Origin: Effrenium voratum
Taxonomy: Eukaryota; Sar; Dinophyceae; Suessiales; Symbiodiniaceae
Length of the DNA stretch: 64,000 bases
Assembly: GCA_963377175.1 (NCBI GenBank)
Contig: CAUJNA010001857.1
Coordinates: 587,795-651,794, forward strand
Reading direction: 5' to 3'
Positions 24,110-39,100 of the stretch are shown here, piece by piece (position 1 is the stretch's first letter; each line of letters starts with the position of its first letter). The position numbers and the translations under genes are program-made. The notes under the pieces are model-generated. The model was not told the origin of the DNA. It did no database searches and saw only the letters and a program-made list of their open reading frames with translations.

Positions 24110-27100
24110 GACCTTCGGAGGGCCTTCGAAGCGATTCGCTTGATCCAGCCGCTGGAACCTGGAACCCTCCCGAACCCTTTCCTACAACTGCTCCATGGAC
24201 GCCCCAGCACCTTTGGAACCATCCGGATTGCAGAGTTCTTCCCACTGGCGAGCTTTGGCATCGAACCCTTCCACAGGCTGTAAATGGATGTGGGGCTACG
24301 AAGCTTGCCAAGCTTTCTCAGAGTACGTCAAAGTTTGCCTCACTTCCCGAGGTCCTGTGCTTGATACTTGTTGGGAAGGCCACTTTAGTGGCTAACGGAT
24401 GCTTTGGGGACTTGTGGTGGCCCATCCACTCCAATGGCCTCCCAGAAACCCAGTGCTGTCTTTTTTGGGAGGGGTGTCCCTGTAAATTCAACCTAAGCCC
24501 AGAGTGCCACGGACACTGGACCTAAGCCTCCAACTCCCCGCCACAGGACTACACCTGCTTCGTTTGCGGCACCGAGAGCGGCTTCCGAGTTTACAGTACG
24601 GACCGGTTCAACTCTCGCGGGTTTTCGGGTGGAGACAAACGGAAGACGCAATATGTATGTCACGTTCGTCCAGGTCTACGGAGACCAAGTATGGAGCAGA
24701 GTCAGAAAGTACAAGGTTCTAATGACATTTTGGCCTTTCGGTGTCTGGTTTGGTTTCCTTGTTAGCACGGCCCCCAAATGGTTATCCTTTCATTACCTGG
24801 TCTTTCGGGGAAGTGAGAGAATCAATATGCTACTCCTCGAAAGCCAAACTTTGAGGAGTCTGGCCGGCCTGTTTTGGACAGCAACCCGAGTTTTTCGCGC
24901 AATCAGCCGATGAGGGCTCCCCTGTTTCAACTACAAGCGGGGGTGGGCGGGGGTTGGTTTCCCCCAGTGAAATGGCAGGAAACCTCTCCTTCTAGAGAAT
25001 TATTCATAACCTGCTGTTGGTATCACAGAAGCGGGCGATTCCCACAACCCGTTCTCATACTCCCTGGAAAGTTGGCTTTCATACAAAACAATGAACCAAT
25101 TCTATTCGACCGCTGTCTTTCTTGCCACAAAGCAGGCCCGACTCGGTCCACTTTGTCCATCATACAGAAGCTACTTTGGGGGATGTGTCAAAAAATGGAT
25201 TTGGGGGAGCTTGCAAGGAGAACATGAGACCAATTGGCGGCCCCAACTTCTTACAACCTCGACTTCTAAGAAGTCCAAACGGCAGTCTTCCAAAAAGACA
25301 TTCCTCTGCAGATGACGGGGGTGTTGGTTTCCATGCCAATCTGCCTGGCTCACATAGTGGTAAGAAGAGATCACCATGTTTTGGCTAATTACTTTACTAG
25401 GAGGTCCATTTCTTATTTCCGGTGTTGTTTTATTTTTGCAGCATTTTACACACTGCCAAGTTTGCAGGGAGTACCACCCTGGTTGGGCCAGTGGAAAGCA
25501 AACGGGCGCCAGGACCCTTTCCATCTCACCTTCCGGAGAGACTTCGAGGCAGGGCAGGGTGTGTGGCTAGAGCGTTTATGCAGGTAGCTGGCACCTGGCG
25601 GCTCGCAGAATTATTGTGCGATGTTTGAGACCAACTCTCGGCAAGATCTGACCGGCTTCCGAGTTCGGATTGAGTCAAGCCAAGAGGTGGCCACGAATGG
25701 GTTTTCTCCAGATTTTGCGTTTGGTAGGCGAGAACATACTCTGAGAATATATATATATATATGCTTCTTTGTGTACCCCACATGTGGGCCAAGACCATGG
25801 TCGAACACCCTTTATATTGAGGTTAGGGATGCACGAGATTCAACAAATCGTAGGGATGGAAACGGACCTCCATTTGTTTTTTTGTTACAAGCGGACCCTA
25901 GCCCCCTGCAAAGGAACACCAACAGGAGGTGGTTTAGGTCAAAGTGGCTTTTAAATCGGCTTTTTCATGTTGAATCAGGTGGCCCGGCCCTGTCGCACCA
26001 ACCCAAGCAAGTCTCAGAGGCCCGTTTGGTGAAGGGGAATGCATCTGTTGTATCCTGGAATCCCTGGTAAATACGGCAACAAAGCCCATTCTGTGGTACC
26101 CATTTTCCCCCAGACCTCCTGTGGGTGCGATTGAGTCTATTGTTGGAACAGAGATGTTCTTTTTGCCATGTTTGGTACAATATGTTTTCCCTTCAGTGCC
26201 AGACACCCAGTGCCCTTTGTTCGACTTTTTTTGGGCGAGGGTGCTAAAAAGCGCCACTCAATAGGATGGCAGCGGCCTCGGCGTGGTTTGCATGCTGGCC
26301 CGGGGCCCCAGAACGCGTAGGTTGACCGCTGTCGAAGAAGTGATCCTGAGCTGTCTCTGTTAGAGGGACCTCCCTTCGCGGAGTTGGTGTCCAAGGCAAG
26401 AGGAAACCAACTTGTTTATTTATTTTTTTGGGGGGAGGGGGGAAGGGAGGGTCCTCTAGTTTCGAGACCCACCCACGTGTCAAAGAGCAGGTGGGGTGCC
26501 CTTCTTTGAAACTGACTGAAAACAGAATTCTACCCTTCCCCTTGCCATAATTGATTCCTCTTTGGGTAACCCCTTTCAATATGATTTTCCTCTGGATGTT
26601 ACCCTACCTGGATGTTCTAAGTTTGGTTATAACCCCTTTTTCAGCCTCCCATCTGTATCAATATTTAACTTAACCCTGTTCCACGTGGGTTACCCGGACT
26701 TAAAATTTGCTACTTGGCCGAACACTTGCCATGGGTGCTAAGCAACACAAGTTGTTTCAATTTCACGTAGAGAAAACCGAAAAGGGCATGAGCTGCTTTA
26801 AAAGCTGTCCAAACCCCCAGTTCGGCACTCAGGGATTGACCCCAAACTAAGCCATCCCTTGTGGTGTCCTTTATGTTCTTGGGGTGGCTTCCGGCTTCAT
26901 TCCAGGAATGCTTCTTGAAAAACCACCCAAAACCAAAGGACAATGGCTAGTTTGACAGAATGGTTCAAAAGAATTGGGACCCTCGCCCCACTTGAAACCG
27001 TGCCCCTCTTCAGCCATTGTTGCCTACCTTCCCTTCAACATGCCTCACGTGCAAATGGTGAGGCTTCTGCGCTATGCCAGTGTTCAATCTTCCGGTGTGG

Positions 27101-30100
27101 CAGTCATCACCAACATCATGGCTGTCGGGCAAGCATGTGCACCACCTGAACATTCGCAACTCAGTGTCTGCTAGCGGTGCACAGCGAGAGAGTGTCGCTG
27201 TGCGCGTCATTTCGTGCGTTGCCCTTTTCTGGAGCAAGCTTTGACTCCCAGCTTGCTACGCTCTCTGATGCTATTTGGTCACTTTGCTTTGGTGCTCTCT
27301 CAGCAGAACACCTCAAACTAGCACACCCTGAATCTTTTGCTTGTCACATCGCACCGGGTCGAGTTGGGCATACTGTGCACCAGCCGGGTCATGCATCGGG
27401 TTTCGTGCCCGCGTCCAATGCAGCGTCTTGGTGTGTTGCGGGCGAAATGAAGTTTCGCGTTCGCGCACCAGGGTCTTATACATGCAAAGTCGAAAATGGA
27501 TTTGTGCTGTCCCAGCACGTTGAAGCCCACCATGGGGAACCGCCCCCTAGAAAAGTAAGTTCACTCCCGAAACAGGGTTATTTCCCCTTGAATGAACCTA
27601 GTTTATGGGCCTTTCTTACTTGCGATTTCTTTTAACCTGAATTTACACTGTGCAAATATGGATCGGCATCAACGAGAAATAGTCATGGGGACCAGGGGGG
27701 CGGGGGGGCGCAGAGCTGAGGCAAGTTACAGGGTGGTCTGCACCTCCGGTTCTAAGCCAACGGCGCTCTTTCTCATCATACCAGAAAAGAGCAACTCTCC
27801 ACTTCAATCTGCATCCCTGGTGGGTTTCCTTTGAGGGTTGCCGCCGTCTACATGCATTTGTATGTCCGAGGCTTTGAGTAGCTTGCCATCATGTACCATG
27901 GCCGGAACTGGTAAAGGGGATAGCGGGGGGTACAGATTCTGAATTGCAGAAACGTCCCGAGATGCTGATCATGATTGGAGAGGGCTTCCCATCCCAAATC
28001 ATTACCTCTCTAATGGCTGCGGGATTCTGCCAGGGTTGAGCACTTCAACCCCTCGCTAAAACATGGCGCACTACCACCACCGACGGCCGTTTGGTTTTTC
28101 AAAGGCGACGGGAAAACTTGGGAAATGGCGCTAGCTGGAATGATTGCACCCTTTTTTATTTTTCTTTTTTTTTTTCGGATGACAAGAAGGGAAGCCTCCG
28201 GGAGCTTCACCCTCGATTCGAAGCTCTGAGTTCCGCACCAACATCCTGGCCTTCTCCGGCGGCGGCAAGAACCCGCGCTTCCAGCCCCACAAGGCCGTCA
28301 CGGAGGGTGGAACTCCCGTTCTATTTCCCCCCAGTTCCTTTGTGGGCGGCTTTGAACATCGACTTTTTTGATTGCTACGAAATGAGTCTTGCCGTTGGGT
28401 CATGTTGAAAGGGAGTCCTGGGACCGAAGGGCACCCATGGCTTTCCCCCCGACATGGGCTTCAGTTTCCTTGGTCAACTTGCTGCAAAGCAGCGCTTGTC
28501 CGTTTTGGGTTTGTGTGATTAGCCATGATTCATTTCATCATCAGGGATGTCGCGGTAGTGACTGACCTGTGATGTTTGGCTCAAGTTTGCGGGTCCGTCG
28601 CGCCTCGGATGAGCGTCGCCGGGTCCCCGCTTCGATCACCTTCGTGTCGGTGGAGAAAGAGACATCGGCCCGGGGCAGATTGGTGGGGTCCGCCCGTGCG
28701 GTTCATCGTCGACCAAGGTTGCGGGTACTTGTTTACTTGTTTTGGTATTTCCCTTTTGGTTGTTGTTCTCTGGTGTGTGGGAAACCCTGATCTTTGGGAC
28801 CGGGGATTGGTTTGCTTTTGGGGAACCTTTCTTTTGTGGCTTGTTTACCCCAACTTACCCATTGCCTGGGCACAGGCTCGTGCCCGAATCACAGTTTGCT
28901 TCATCAGATGTCTTAAGATTCAACCCCACAGGTTGGCGTTCTTTTTAGGTCTGTTGGTTGTAGTTATTCAAGGTGTCCCTTTGGTCTTCCGCAAAAGGAC
29001 AACATCAAGAGAAGGCGTATGAAGGCGTACTCACCAGTTTCGGCGTGCTCGGAACCATTTGCTTTGCGAGTTTCTGACATATTGACTCTTTCCAGGGGCA
29101 CAATATGACAGATGCGCGCCCTATTTCTCGTAGGTGGGCCATTGACTGCATGGCATGACTGCCTCTCGGAGGTGTGCCACAGAATCCGCGCCGCGCATCC
29201 GCGTTATCACCCGAGCCACAAGCATTGCGCTCACATTGGCAATGAATGACTGACGCGCTACACAAAGATGGGCTGTGTAAATATTAGACCATCGGAAGCC
29301 AGCATTTTGCATCTCATTGCTTCGGAGACCTTTGGAGACCTGTGATGTGCGGAAAATCACAGGGATCCCCGCGTTCCCCTTTCACCTTTTGAGAAAGCCG
29401 GGTTCGAGTGAGCTTCCTTTTGGTGGGTGATGTTCTCGGGGTGGAAATAAAGGGATTCCAGCTTCACGCCGCAAACCTGGCCTGGGTGGAGTTTTCCTGT
29501 TCAGCCACTGTTTTGGAGAGCAAGTGCGGCGCACTCACCAAATCCAGTACGTTTGATTTCCCTCATGCTGTTGGACCATCGTTCATTTCGGAATCAGCCG
29601 TTTCCGTTGGGTTCTGGGCGGCTTTCTGGAAAGACAAATATGTTGTGTTCAGAATATGGAAGTCAATTCCTCCTGGAGTTGATATTGACCGTGGCGATGT
29701 CCATCTGCGTCGATGAATCTTGTTGGAAATGTTTGCCCTGCGTTTGCATCGCCAGACTCTTGAAACGCGTTCGCCGTTCATTTCATTAGTGACACAGGCG
29801 CCCTTCGCCCTCTGCTGCATTGTGAGAAATGGCTGTGCGAAAGCCACGTGAGGCGAGACGCAAAGCCTTTAGAAGGAAACCCTGGCAATTAGCCCATAAA
29901 CAGGACACAAGCATGTATAAGCCCAGGGGGTGCCCCAATGTCCAGAGTCGAAATCCTTGAGGTGGTGCTCTGGGACGACCGCCACACCCGGGTCATGGCC
30001 GAGTTGAGCTTCAAGACGCCAGTAAAGTCCGTCAAGCCCGACGCCCAGAGATCCCAGACGTCCAGGTGGCGAATTCGCCCTTTCAACTTCTGGGAAGGGT

Positions 30101-33100
30101 GGGCTCCTTTAAAGTCAACCACAGTGGGGGCCTGGGGGATTTGAAGGGCGGAGTCCAGACAGGTGCCGAACCTGGCCCAGTATGAATTGTGGTCGCAAGC
30201 CCCGCTTTTCCCTTGGAAATCCACTGCCCCATGTGTTGTATGCGTCTTAGGGTCATACACCCTCTGGTGGATCTAAACGAACACCGGAATCCCATTTTTG
30301 CCACAAACCCAAAATATACGAACGATAAGACGCATATATTTGCTGGGCCCACCTTACGGAAAAATATAGCAATGGCAAACGAACAGTTTAGATTTGTTTG
30401 GCCTATCCACTCAGGAAGTGAGGTTATGATCATAAGAGAGCCATGTAATGTGTTAGCCTTATATTTCCCTCGCTAGAATCCGGCGGAGACAAAGAGGGCC
30501 GTAGATCTGGCTCAAGCAGTTGGAGGCTTCTTATTCGGGAACCCGGTCCGACTAAAGATGATCTTGCAAAACGATGCCAGAAGAGAAACATGTGATGTGA
30601 AGGCCCTGGATCCGTCTCTTTGGATCCAAAGGGAAGTCTAAAGTTGCAAGGACCTGAAAGTTATTGCTTCTAAACAAAATACTGCTTAAACTGCTGACCT
30701 TGGCAGATAGCACGGTCCTTCAGTCAACTTGAGTTTTTGTTCCAAGCTCAAGACTGCAGCGCCAGGCTACCCAATGAATGGATCTGCGAAGTTCTTTGCT
30801 ATCAGGGGCTTGCAAAACCGAATTTATCCAAATCAAAAGTTGATCAACTTGCTCGTGGCTTCAATGAACTGCCTCCTTTGGATGTCCACCAAAAACGGAA
30901 TTGAGGAACCCCGCACACTGAACGTGTACTCAGATTGGTGGTTGGCGTTCCCCGGTTCAAGAACATGCTTCAGGTGGGATATGGAGGTGCGGACTCTTTT
31001 GGTACCCTCTTGTGGCGGGTGTGCCCCTACTGCGGCTGGGGTTGGTACTATCTTACATTGCCCGTCTCAATGAAGATGGTGGCATAAGAGAGTTGATAGT
31101 TAACACATGTTAATACCTATGTTTAGGGCCAAATGTTGACCAAGAAGGCCCCCTGTGCCTGGAAAGAAATGCGATCGGCTTGTCTCAAAAACCGAATGGG
31201 GCCCGGAATGGTTGGTGCTCTTTTAATTCATTTCCCTGTAGGGGTCCCTCAGAAAAGATCCCCTGACCGCACCAATCTCTTGGCCAACTTACCATGCCAA
31301 GACCGGACACTTGTGCCCAGGATTACATCTCTCAGGTTGAAACATCAATTCCTCCACAAAGGCTTAAACGCAAGGGCTTGGGGCCTGGGGTTAATATTTA
31401 AGGATTCCCAGTTGTTTGGGCGCAGAAATCCTCCTTTTCCTTCCCAGACCTTTGGACCTTTGGACCCCAATCCCATTGCCAGACTTAGCTGAGTCGACGT
31501 TTGGTCCCGTCTTGTATCTTTGCCCTTTGAAGCCTGCTGGAAGTCAAGATATAAATCCTAGGTTGCAGGCTGAACGTTGGCCAAGTGAGCCACAATCAAA
31601 GCCTGGGCAGATGAAGAGCAAGGCCCAGCCCCAGCCATAAAGAGTTGCGGCCGCCCTTTGGTTCTTTACTTTATTGTAGGGTACGTAGGGCATTTGAATA
31701 CCAGGTTTGGATTGTGGCTCAGCCCACGTTTCTTCCGGAGGCCATCTTCCGAGCCACGATGCCTTGTGTCAGCTGCGTTTCGAAGCGCAGGCTCCGGCGT
31801 GATCTCGTGGTGGTGGCCACCATCAACAAGGCGCTCGAACGCAAAGGAGCCCAAGTAGACCAGCTGTGAGCAGCTCTAAAATCCCCCCTTTACATCCCGA
31901 GCAAGCGTGGTGTCATAACAAGGCCACGAGTAAGTAAAGCCCTGCACGGCGTAAGCCAGCGTAAGCCGGCGTAAGCACCTTTTGGGGAAACATGCTGGGT
32001 AAGCGCCCTTGTAGGCTTTTTTCGGTAAGCTTTGTAAGCATGCTCGGAAGAGTTGTTTCACACATATTAACCAGGCTCCCGCCTGCTGCCGCCGACCCTC
32101 GGCGCATTAAGGGAAAAGTCACAAGGACCGGTCCTGAAACACGTCCGCAAACCCAGGGACCACTTATAAGATCCTCTACGACCACAAACAAGGATTAACG
32201 GAAAAGTCAGAAATAGGGCAGCTAGTCCGTTAATTACCGCTTGGGCCGGCTTGCGCCCAAGTCACTTCGAGTTGGCCCGGGAGCAGTCGCCTCTCCCGGG
32301 GTCGCCCTGAAACTGGCCCTCCCGAAGTTGACCAGAAACAAGGATTAACGGAAAAGTCAGAAATAGGGCAGCTAGTCCGTTAATTACCGCTTGGGCCGGC
32401 TTGCGCCCAAGTCACTTCGAGTTGGCCGGGAGCAGTCGCCTCTCCCGGGGTCGCCCTGAAACTGGCCCTCCCGAAGTTGCCCTGGACCGGTCGCCGGCAG
32501 GGACCGGGACTTGGGACCCTGTCCAGGCTGGTCCCAGTCTGGCGCGGTTTGACTTGACGTATTGGACTCTCTTGCAGAATAGATGGGATCCTCTACTACC
32601 ACAAGGACGTCAACAACCGCACGGGCCGGCTTGGTCGCAGGGTCATGGGTGCCAGTCCGGAAAGGTGTCTGGAGCGGTTTGAGGCAGCACAGCATATTGA
32701 ATTGGGACCCAAGACCAGCGGTCACACCAGGACTCGATCCCGGACCGGTCCCAGGACTGGTCCTGGGACCGGTCCCAGGACCAGTCCCAGGACCGGTCCT
32801 GGGACCAGTCCCACGACCAAACCGCTGCCCAGGACTGGTCCCAGGACTGGTCCTGGCACCAGTCCCAGGACCAAACCCGGGTCCTGGGACTGGTCCTGGG
32901 ACCAGTCCCAGGACCAGTCCCAGGACTGGTCCCAGGACCGGTCCTGGGACTGGTCCCGGGACCGGTCCTGGGACCGGTCCCAGGACTGGTTTTGGCTGAC
33001 TACGTAATCCAAAACAGCAGAACCAGGGTCCCAGGACCAGTCCCAGGACTGGTCCCAGGACTGGTCCCAGGACTGGTCCCAGGACCGGTCCCGGGACCGG

Positions 33101-36100
33101 TCCCGGGACCGGTCCTGGGAATCCACTTTTTGTGGGTTCGGGCGTGTCCCCCAGGGACTATCATTGATTCCAATCACTTCCAGTTGCATCCCACGCCGGT
33201 CCCCTCTGCAGGAGGCTGGAACGGGAGGCAGAGGGTCGGCGGATTATGTGAAACGCGTTGTTATTGCTGGCTTGTGCTGTTTTGACCTAGTCGAGCTTGG
33301 CAACTTGCCCGGAGACTTTGGCTGCGCAGGAAGACGTCCAAGACCGCATGTGCGCACGACTAGAAAACAAAACCAGCAGAACTTGGATTGGCTCATGCCA
33401 GGTGCTGTTGAAATCTGTACTAGGTAGGACAAACAAAGGCTTCTGACTGAATCCGCGGATTTAAACTAAAGAGGCTAGGGCGGGCAAGCTCGCGTAAGCA
33501 GGCGCGTTTCGCGTAAGCTCGCCTGGCTCGGCTGCCCGCTAGCCCTTGCCATAGACGCCGCCGTTTCTTGACCTGCAGTAATTAAGAACAACAACGCCAA
33601 GCCGCTGAAACTCGTGAGGGTAGTGCTTTGTCATCTTCTTCCTAGGAGTCATCCACGTCATCTTGAGCAGTTCTGGCGACCGTGTGAAAAGGACTTCGTG
33701 TAAGCAATTCTTGAGGGGAAACGCCCAAAACACCGACGCGTAAGCGCGCAAGCTTAACATGCTCGCTGACTGCCGCATAAGCTAAAACATGACAAAGCGC
33801 AAGCTCGCACGTAAGCAACCTGATACTTTGGGATTCATGGGATGTTTATAGAGGCGCTCAGCTGGGTGTGCCTTATCATTGGAGATAAGTTGTTGGTTCC
33901 TTGTGATTTCCACTCCCACATTTGCGGGAGGCCATTCTTGGTTGGTTTCCAAGGGGCCTTAGTTGCGTTTGCATGCGCTGGCAACTACGCAGTTCGGCAA
34001 GGAATTCCACATATCGCTGCGGCAGCTCAAATCATGATGCAGCTTGGGTTTCGTCTGGTCACTGAGGCCATTTCATTCCGTTCCTTCCTTTCCATTCCCA
34101 GCTCATTTCATATCATGTCATGTGCATCATTTCATGCAAGCTCATGTTGAATCTATGCCGTGTTTTTGCTGTTGCTTATGTCCTGTACATGTTCATGCTC
34201 ACATGGCCTAAAGTGCAGCTTTAAGCGAGCCAGAAGTGATCAATGATTTATGGAGGGAGGAGGTTCAAAGCTTTGCTGTTGCTTGTCCTCGTTAATTTCC
34301 TTGAACAGGCGAAAAGAGTGCCGAGCCTGCCGAGAACAACACGCAGCCACACAACCATTGGTTGCCAAGAGTTGGCACTTGCGCGTGATGAAGCTTCCCT
34401 TTCTTGGAAGGGAAGTGTATTGTTGGTTTGGCTTGGATGGTTGGCTTGGCTAAAGCTCCAAAGCTTCCTGGGGGCTTCTCCTGCCTTGGGCATCCAAATG
34501 ACAAGTTGGCCTAAGATGATTTCCGACACTTTTTTTGCATGTTTATTGGTTGCTGAGTTTCCGGGCTCTGTTCGTGTTTAGATGGGGGCTGCAAGAAACA
34601 ATGGCCCTGTTTACAGAGGTGAGGCGTCCTTTATTTGGTTTTTGAGCCACATCCCCTCACTTCGGCAGTTTCTAAAGTGTGTTTGTGTTTTTCAGGCAGA
34701 TCAGTTTGGCAGCACCCCTCAATCAAAATCAACTGGGAGTTTCTCCATGGCTCTCATCCTGGAGCGCTTCCCATCTTTTTGGGTAGAGCAATGTTTAGGT
34801 GTGGGTTCTAGAGGTATGGAAGTTATATGAGCAAAGGTCAATATGAACCGTCGTTGTCTGTAGTAACGGGAGTGTCATTGGGCACACTCACCAAACTGCC
34901 ATTAGGGCATAGGGTTACTCACCAAACTCCCCATGTCAGTTGGGAACACAACAAGTACTGACCGTGGCTCCTAACTTCAGTCGTTTCAGAACTGACTTGA
35001 ATCATTGAGGTTTACGCCCAACCCAAGTCACCAGGAAAAATTGGGCTATCCTTATGGCCATCCACTCAATGAGTAATTGGCGCCTGGGCCTGGACTGTGA
35101 GGCTCCCCTGCACCTTTTGAAGCATCGCCAGGTGTGGGCGTACGGATTCAAGACGTTGAGCCTTTTGGACTCCATCGAGACCAGCAGCAACCCCAAGGGC
35201 CTGGGCCCCAGAGACGAAAACCCTCTGGGCTTTTCACAGTCCATGTTTGGCTTCTAATGTTGACCCGGGTCAATCAACTCATCCAAGCAACAAGGGGGTG
35301 TTCCCTCCAAAAGCAAAGAACAAACCCTAAAGCCAGGAGTGTATTCATTTGGGGATCCCCATGAGGTGGACTCAATCCCAGTGACTCATTACCCGCGGTT
35401 CTTCTGTGCAAAATAGTTGAACCCCTGCACTAGGTGTGTGCATATGACTCGAGCCAAGACCCCGAGCAAGCGACCAGCTTCTTATGGGCTCCCGTATCTA
35501 AGGATGGAGGCCCAGCGGGCTTCTTCGGCTCCCAACACAAAGATGAGACGTGACAATGTGCTCGTTCCAAGCTCCGTCACCACGGCACGCACTAACCCTG
35601 AGCGTGTCCATCGCGCCATGGGTGGATCGCATGTACCATGTATGGTACGCGGCAAAACCCTCTAGTTGCCTGCACGAGCGGGCAAGGTGCCCAGGAAGCC
35701 AGGAAGGGGGCTGCAACGTAATTAGATTCTATGTTGGTATGTGGAGTCTCCATGACCCTTGACATCAGGGGTATGACCCCTTTCTTTTGGGCAATGGCAA
35801 TGACCCCATTTTTGAGGGCCATGGAGATTCCAGGTATGAGTTTTAATAGGGGACCTCAGAGGGTGGACATCAGAGTTCGGTTGAGTTCCAACTCTTAAAA
35901 TTCATGGCAATGCGTCTGTGTCCACCACACCGAGGAGTGGCTAATGGGGTTCAGCCCATGAAGCCCAGGCTTGTGCTGCCTCTCCGCTGGAGAGAGGGTG
36001 GTACTTTGCTGCCCTGGCATGCAGCAGGCGAGCGATTGGGAGGGAGCATGGCGAGCCAAACCCAGACCTCCAGTGCCCTGTTGCCCTGTTGCCCTGTTGC

Positions 36101-39100
36101 CCTTGTTTTGGAGGAGGCTTCCCTTCAAAATCAAATCCCCGTAAAAGGAAGCCCAAATCAAATCCAGCGGGTGTCGTTTGTTTTGTCAAAAGGAAATGGT
36201 CATAATGCAGTCTTACATTTGGCACGTCTCCAGAAAAAGATTAAGGGTGAAAATATACAATGTGTGTTTTAGTGGCGCTGCCCCCAAAGCCTGCCATCAG
36301 AGCTTGGAATCAACCCCAAGGATTCAACCAAAAAGTGCCTCGCTCCTCAGGTTTGTGGGCTTCAAGCTCATCCAGCATCTCTATGTGTGGTAAATAGAGC
36401 AAAGGGTAGCTTCCACTGGGCAAAAGGCTGTTGGTCTCCAGTGTAGGCATGTCCCGTTCTCGGCTACCCCATAAGTTGATGCCAGCGAACCAGCAGTTTG
36501 GGGGACGCGTTGTAAGACAACCCTCAAGTTGCCACCGACCTTTTATTTTTCCCGTTTTGGTCCATGGTTAGTCAAGGTCCCAAAAGTGAGCCTGTCTTAG
36601 GGCAAAGCGGCCCGGTCTCGACGAAGCGAAGCGCAGGGCAGCGTGCTGGTCGCTTTTTACTCCAACGGCTTCGGCGACCCCGCGGCTGCTTGGCCGATTT
36701 CGGCAGTTTTAAATTGCAACGGGGCTTGAAGGTTGAGTGTCTCACAGGCTTGGAGATCTCTCAGGACTGAGGCAAGTGTTTGAAATTGCAGAGGTGTTTT
36801 TGTTCAATTCCATGGGTTCCTCCATGTCATTGGTTTCCATTAAGTTTGCCTCTCCAAAGCGTCCCAAACTTAAGTTTGAGACAGGAAGCAGCCAAAGGGG
36901 GCTGGGCCCCAGGTTTCCAGTCCCATGCCTTGCGGAACTTGCGATTTTAGTCGGCTCATGGTGGGTCAGAGTCACTTCCTTTAGACTTTTTCAGGTCTGC
37001 CCAAAGCAGAGAGAAGGAAGGCCCAACCCGCGCCCCGGACGTGCCCTTTCGCTCGCTCGCTCGAGCCCGAGTTCCGAGGCGCCGGGAGAACGAGAACGCA
37101 CGATGATCATTACTGCCCACGACGCTTCGCTGTAAGTTGCTGGGGAAAATTATCAGGGTCCACCAGGAAGAGCCTAAAGGAGCTTGCTTACCAAAAGAAT
37201 TTGCCGAAAGGGGAGACTAAATAATATGAAGCAGAATCTGAGATATGATTTCCACACAACAGATATGGGCCAAGGGCTACAATTTGGCTAGACAAAAGGA
37301 AGGTGGGCGTTCAGACTTGGTGTTGATCGATTGTGGACAGTGACCTCGGGAATCTCTGATGCTAATCAAAAAAAAAAGCAACAAAAGCCGCCTTTTGAGT
37401 TCCACCTTTCGGCCCCTTGACTTAAACACATTGCCATTGCTGACTGACCTTGTCTGACCTGTTTTCCTTTTGGGGTCCTTCTTCCCTTGGAACCAACAAA
37501 GGTTGGAGGCTTCGTTTTCCTTCCACTGGGCCCCTCGTGCCCTCGCACTCACCATCTCTTCCAATATTTTCCGTTGTTGGGTTTTAAGAGAATCTGTCAA
37601 CACTGAACACTCGAAATATGTTTGTTGTTTCCGGGGGGCATAAATGGAAGATGGGGATGCAGCTGTTGCCATTCAGGGACATTTCAATCCTCATCCGACT
37701 GAAATAGACTCTATGCTTCCAAGACCATGCGTGTCCTAGCACTCTGGCCGTCTCTATGGACCATCCTTGGTCCCCGCACCTTGTAAAACCATATAATATG
37801 ACAGCTTTGAGTTACTGCGCCCTTTACAGAAAGCCTTCCGTATATGGCGATTTCAGGGACACTACAAACCTTCACTTGTCAAAGTCAAATCCCACCAAGA
37901 CTACTCTACCGACCCTCGTGCAACTTACGCTCGATCTGGAAACCCTTGCGCAGAGCCAGCAAATAATAGTTATAATGGACTTCCCATCACATGCGCTCAA
38001 AAGTATGATTGTTCCAAATTCAGGCAGGACCAGAATCGATTGCACTCCTCTTGGATATTTGCGTCCGGCGCGTCTAAGCACCCTTCCAATGGGCTGCCCT
38101 GTGTTGGCAAGCTGGTGATCACCCAAGTTGCAGAAGTCTCCCGGGTTGAACTCATACTGTTCCGAATGCCTTTGTCAACTCACTCCGCACTTTATCGGCA
38201 ATCGTCGGCGCGATATCCCGCCTTGGGCACGCGCCCAAAACATCAAACTTGCCTCGCCCATTTGTTGCTTGCCAGGAGACGTTCACTCTCTATTTGTTGA
38301 CTTGACTTGTTGACTACCATCATGTCCACTGCCCTCGTGCTCACCCACCACTACCCCTCCTTGTGGTGTAATTTGGCTCACTTCGTCTGCCCTACTCGCT
38401 GCTCGACCTAGTCCAGTAGTGTTGCCAACCATGCGTGAAGCAAAACAATAGACTTGTTGCTGGGGGCTTACTGTAAGTCTGGCCAAGAATGTAGGATCAG
38501 GAATCCTTTTGCTTCTCCCACAAATCTTCCTTTCAACAGTGCTTGTTTGGCAAATGAGGGGTCTCCAGTCAAAACCGCCTACCAATTAGCAAGATTCCCG
38601 GAAAGCGTGATGATTGTGCATGAGGCTTTCTCAGAACTTTGAGTTGGTAGAGTGTTTGTTCCAGCGAAAGGCCCCCCCAAAAGAAACATACGAGCTTATT
38701 CTGGCCAGTCATGTGGGCAAGTCCGCGAAAGAAAGCAACCGAGAAAACATGCGGAACGCCGCAAGCTGAGGATTCGCCCATTGCCGCAATGGCCCTCGAC
38801 AGCAGCTGCCTTGCTGGCGTGTGATTCGAGAAGTTCGTCGCGGAGCCGGGCCTTTCGAGCACAGTTGTGCTGTGGATTGCTACACATTTTGGGGTGTCAT
38901 TTTTTGAGGGTACCCCATTTTTGGTGGCTTTGAAGGGAAACCAAAAGGAAAACCACCATTTTGGGTACCCCAAGAAAACACCCATTTTGGGGTGTTATAG
39001 GACTATCAACCGTTCCATACTTGAGTCAACCCACTCGTGTGACTGCGAGGAGGTGGAAAGGGAACTGTGCAGGAAAAGGCAGCAAGGCATTGACGCGGGC

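Noticed and set aside
27010..27635. 152-codon frame with distinct composition in the PROPPIN intron
   Set aside because: Several frames are open at once, there is no domain, and neither neighbour exon can join it in phase.
28576..28720. GC-rich segment between PROPPIN exons 5 and 6
   Set aside because: Exons 5 and 6 join directly in phase (PHKA|VVLWDD), leaving no room for it in the family alignment.
32583..33189. Repetitive proteins such as [12 protein letters not shown] and DWSWDQSQ repeats
   Set aside because: All are translations of one palindromic DNA array read in several frames on both strands; no reason to prefer any.
37124..37129. Canonical-looking GTAAGT donor at 37,132 after exon 11
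   Set aside because: Using it would put exon 12 out of frame; the GC donor at 37,124 keeps phase and family alignment.
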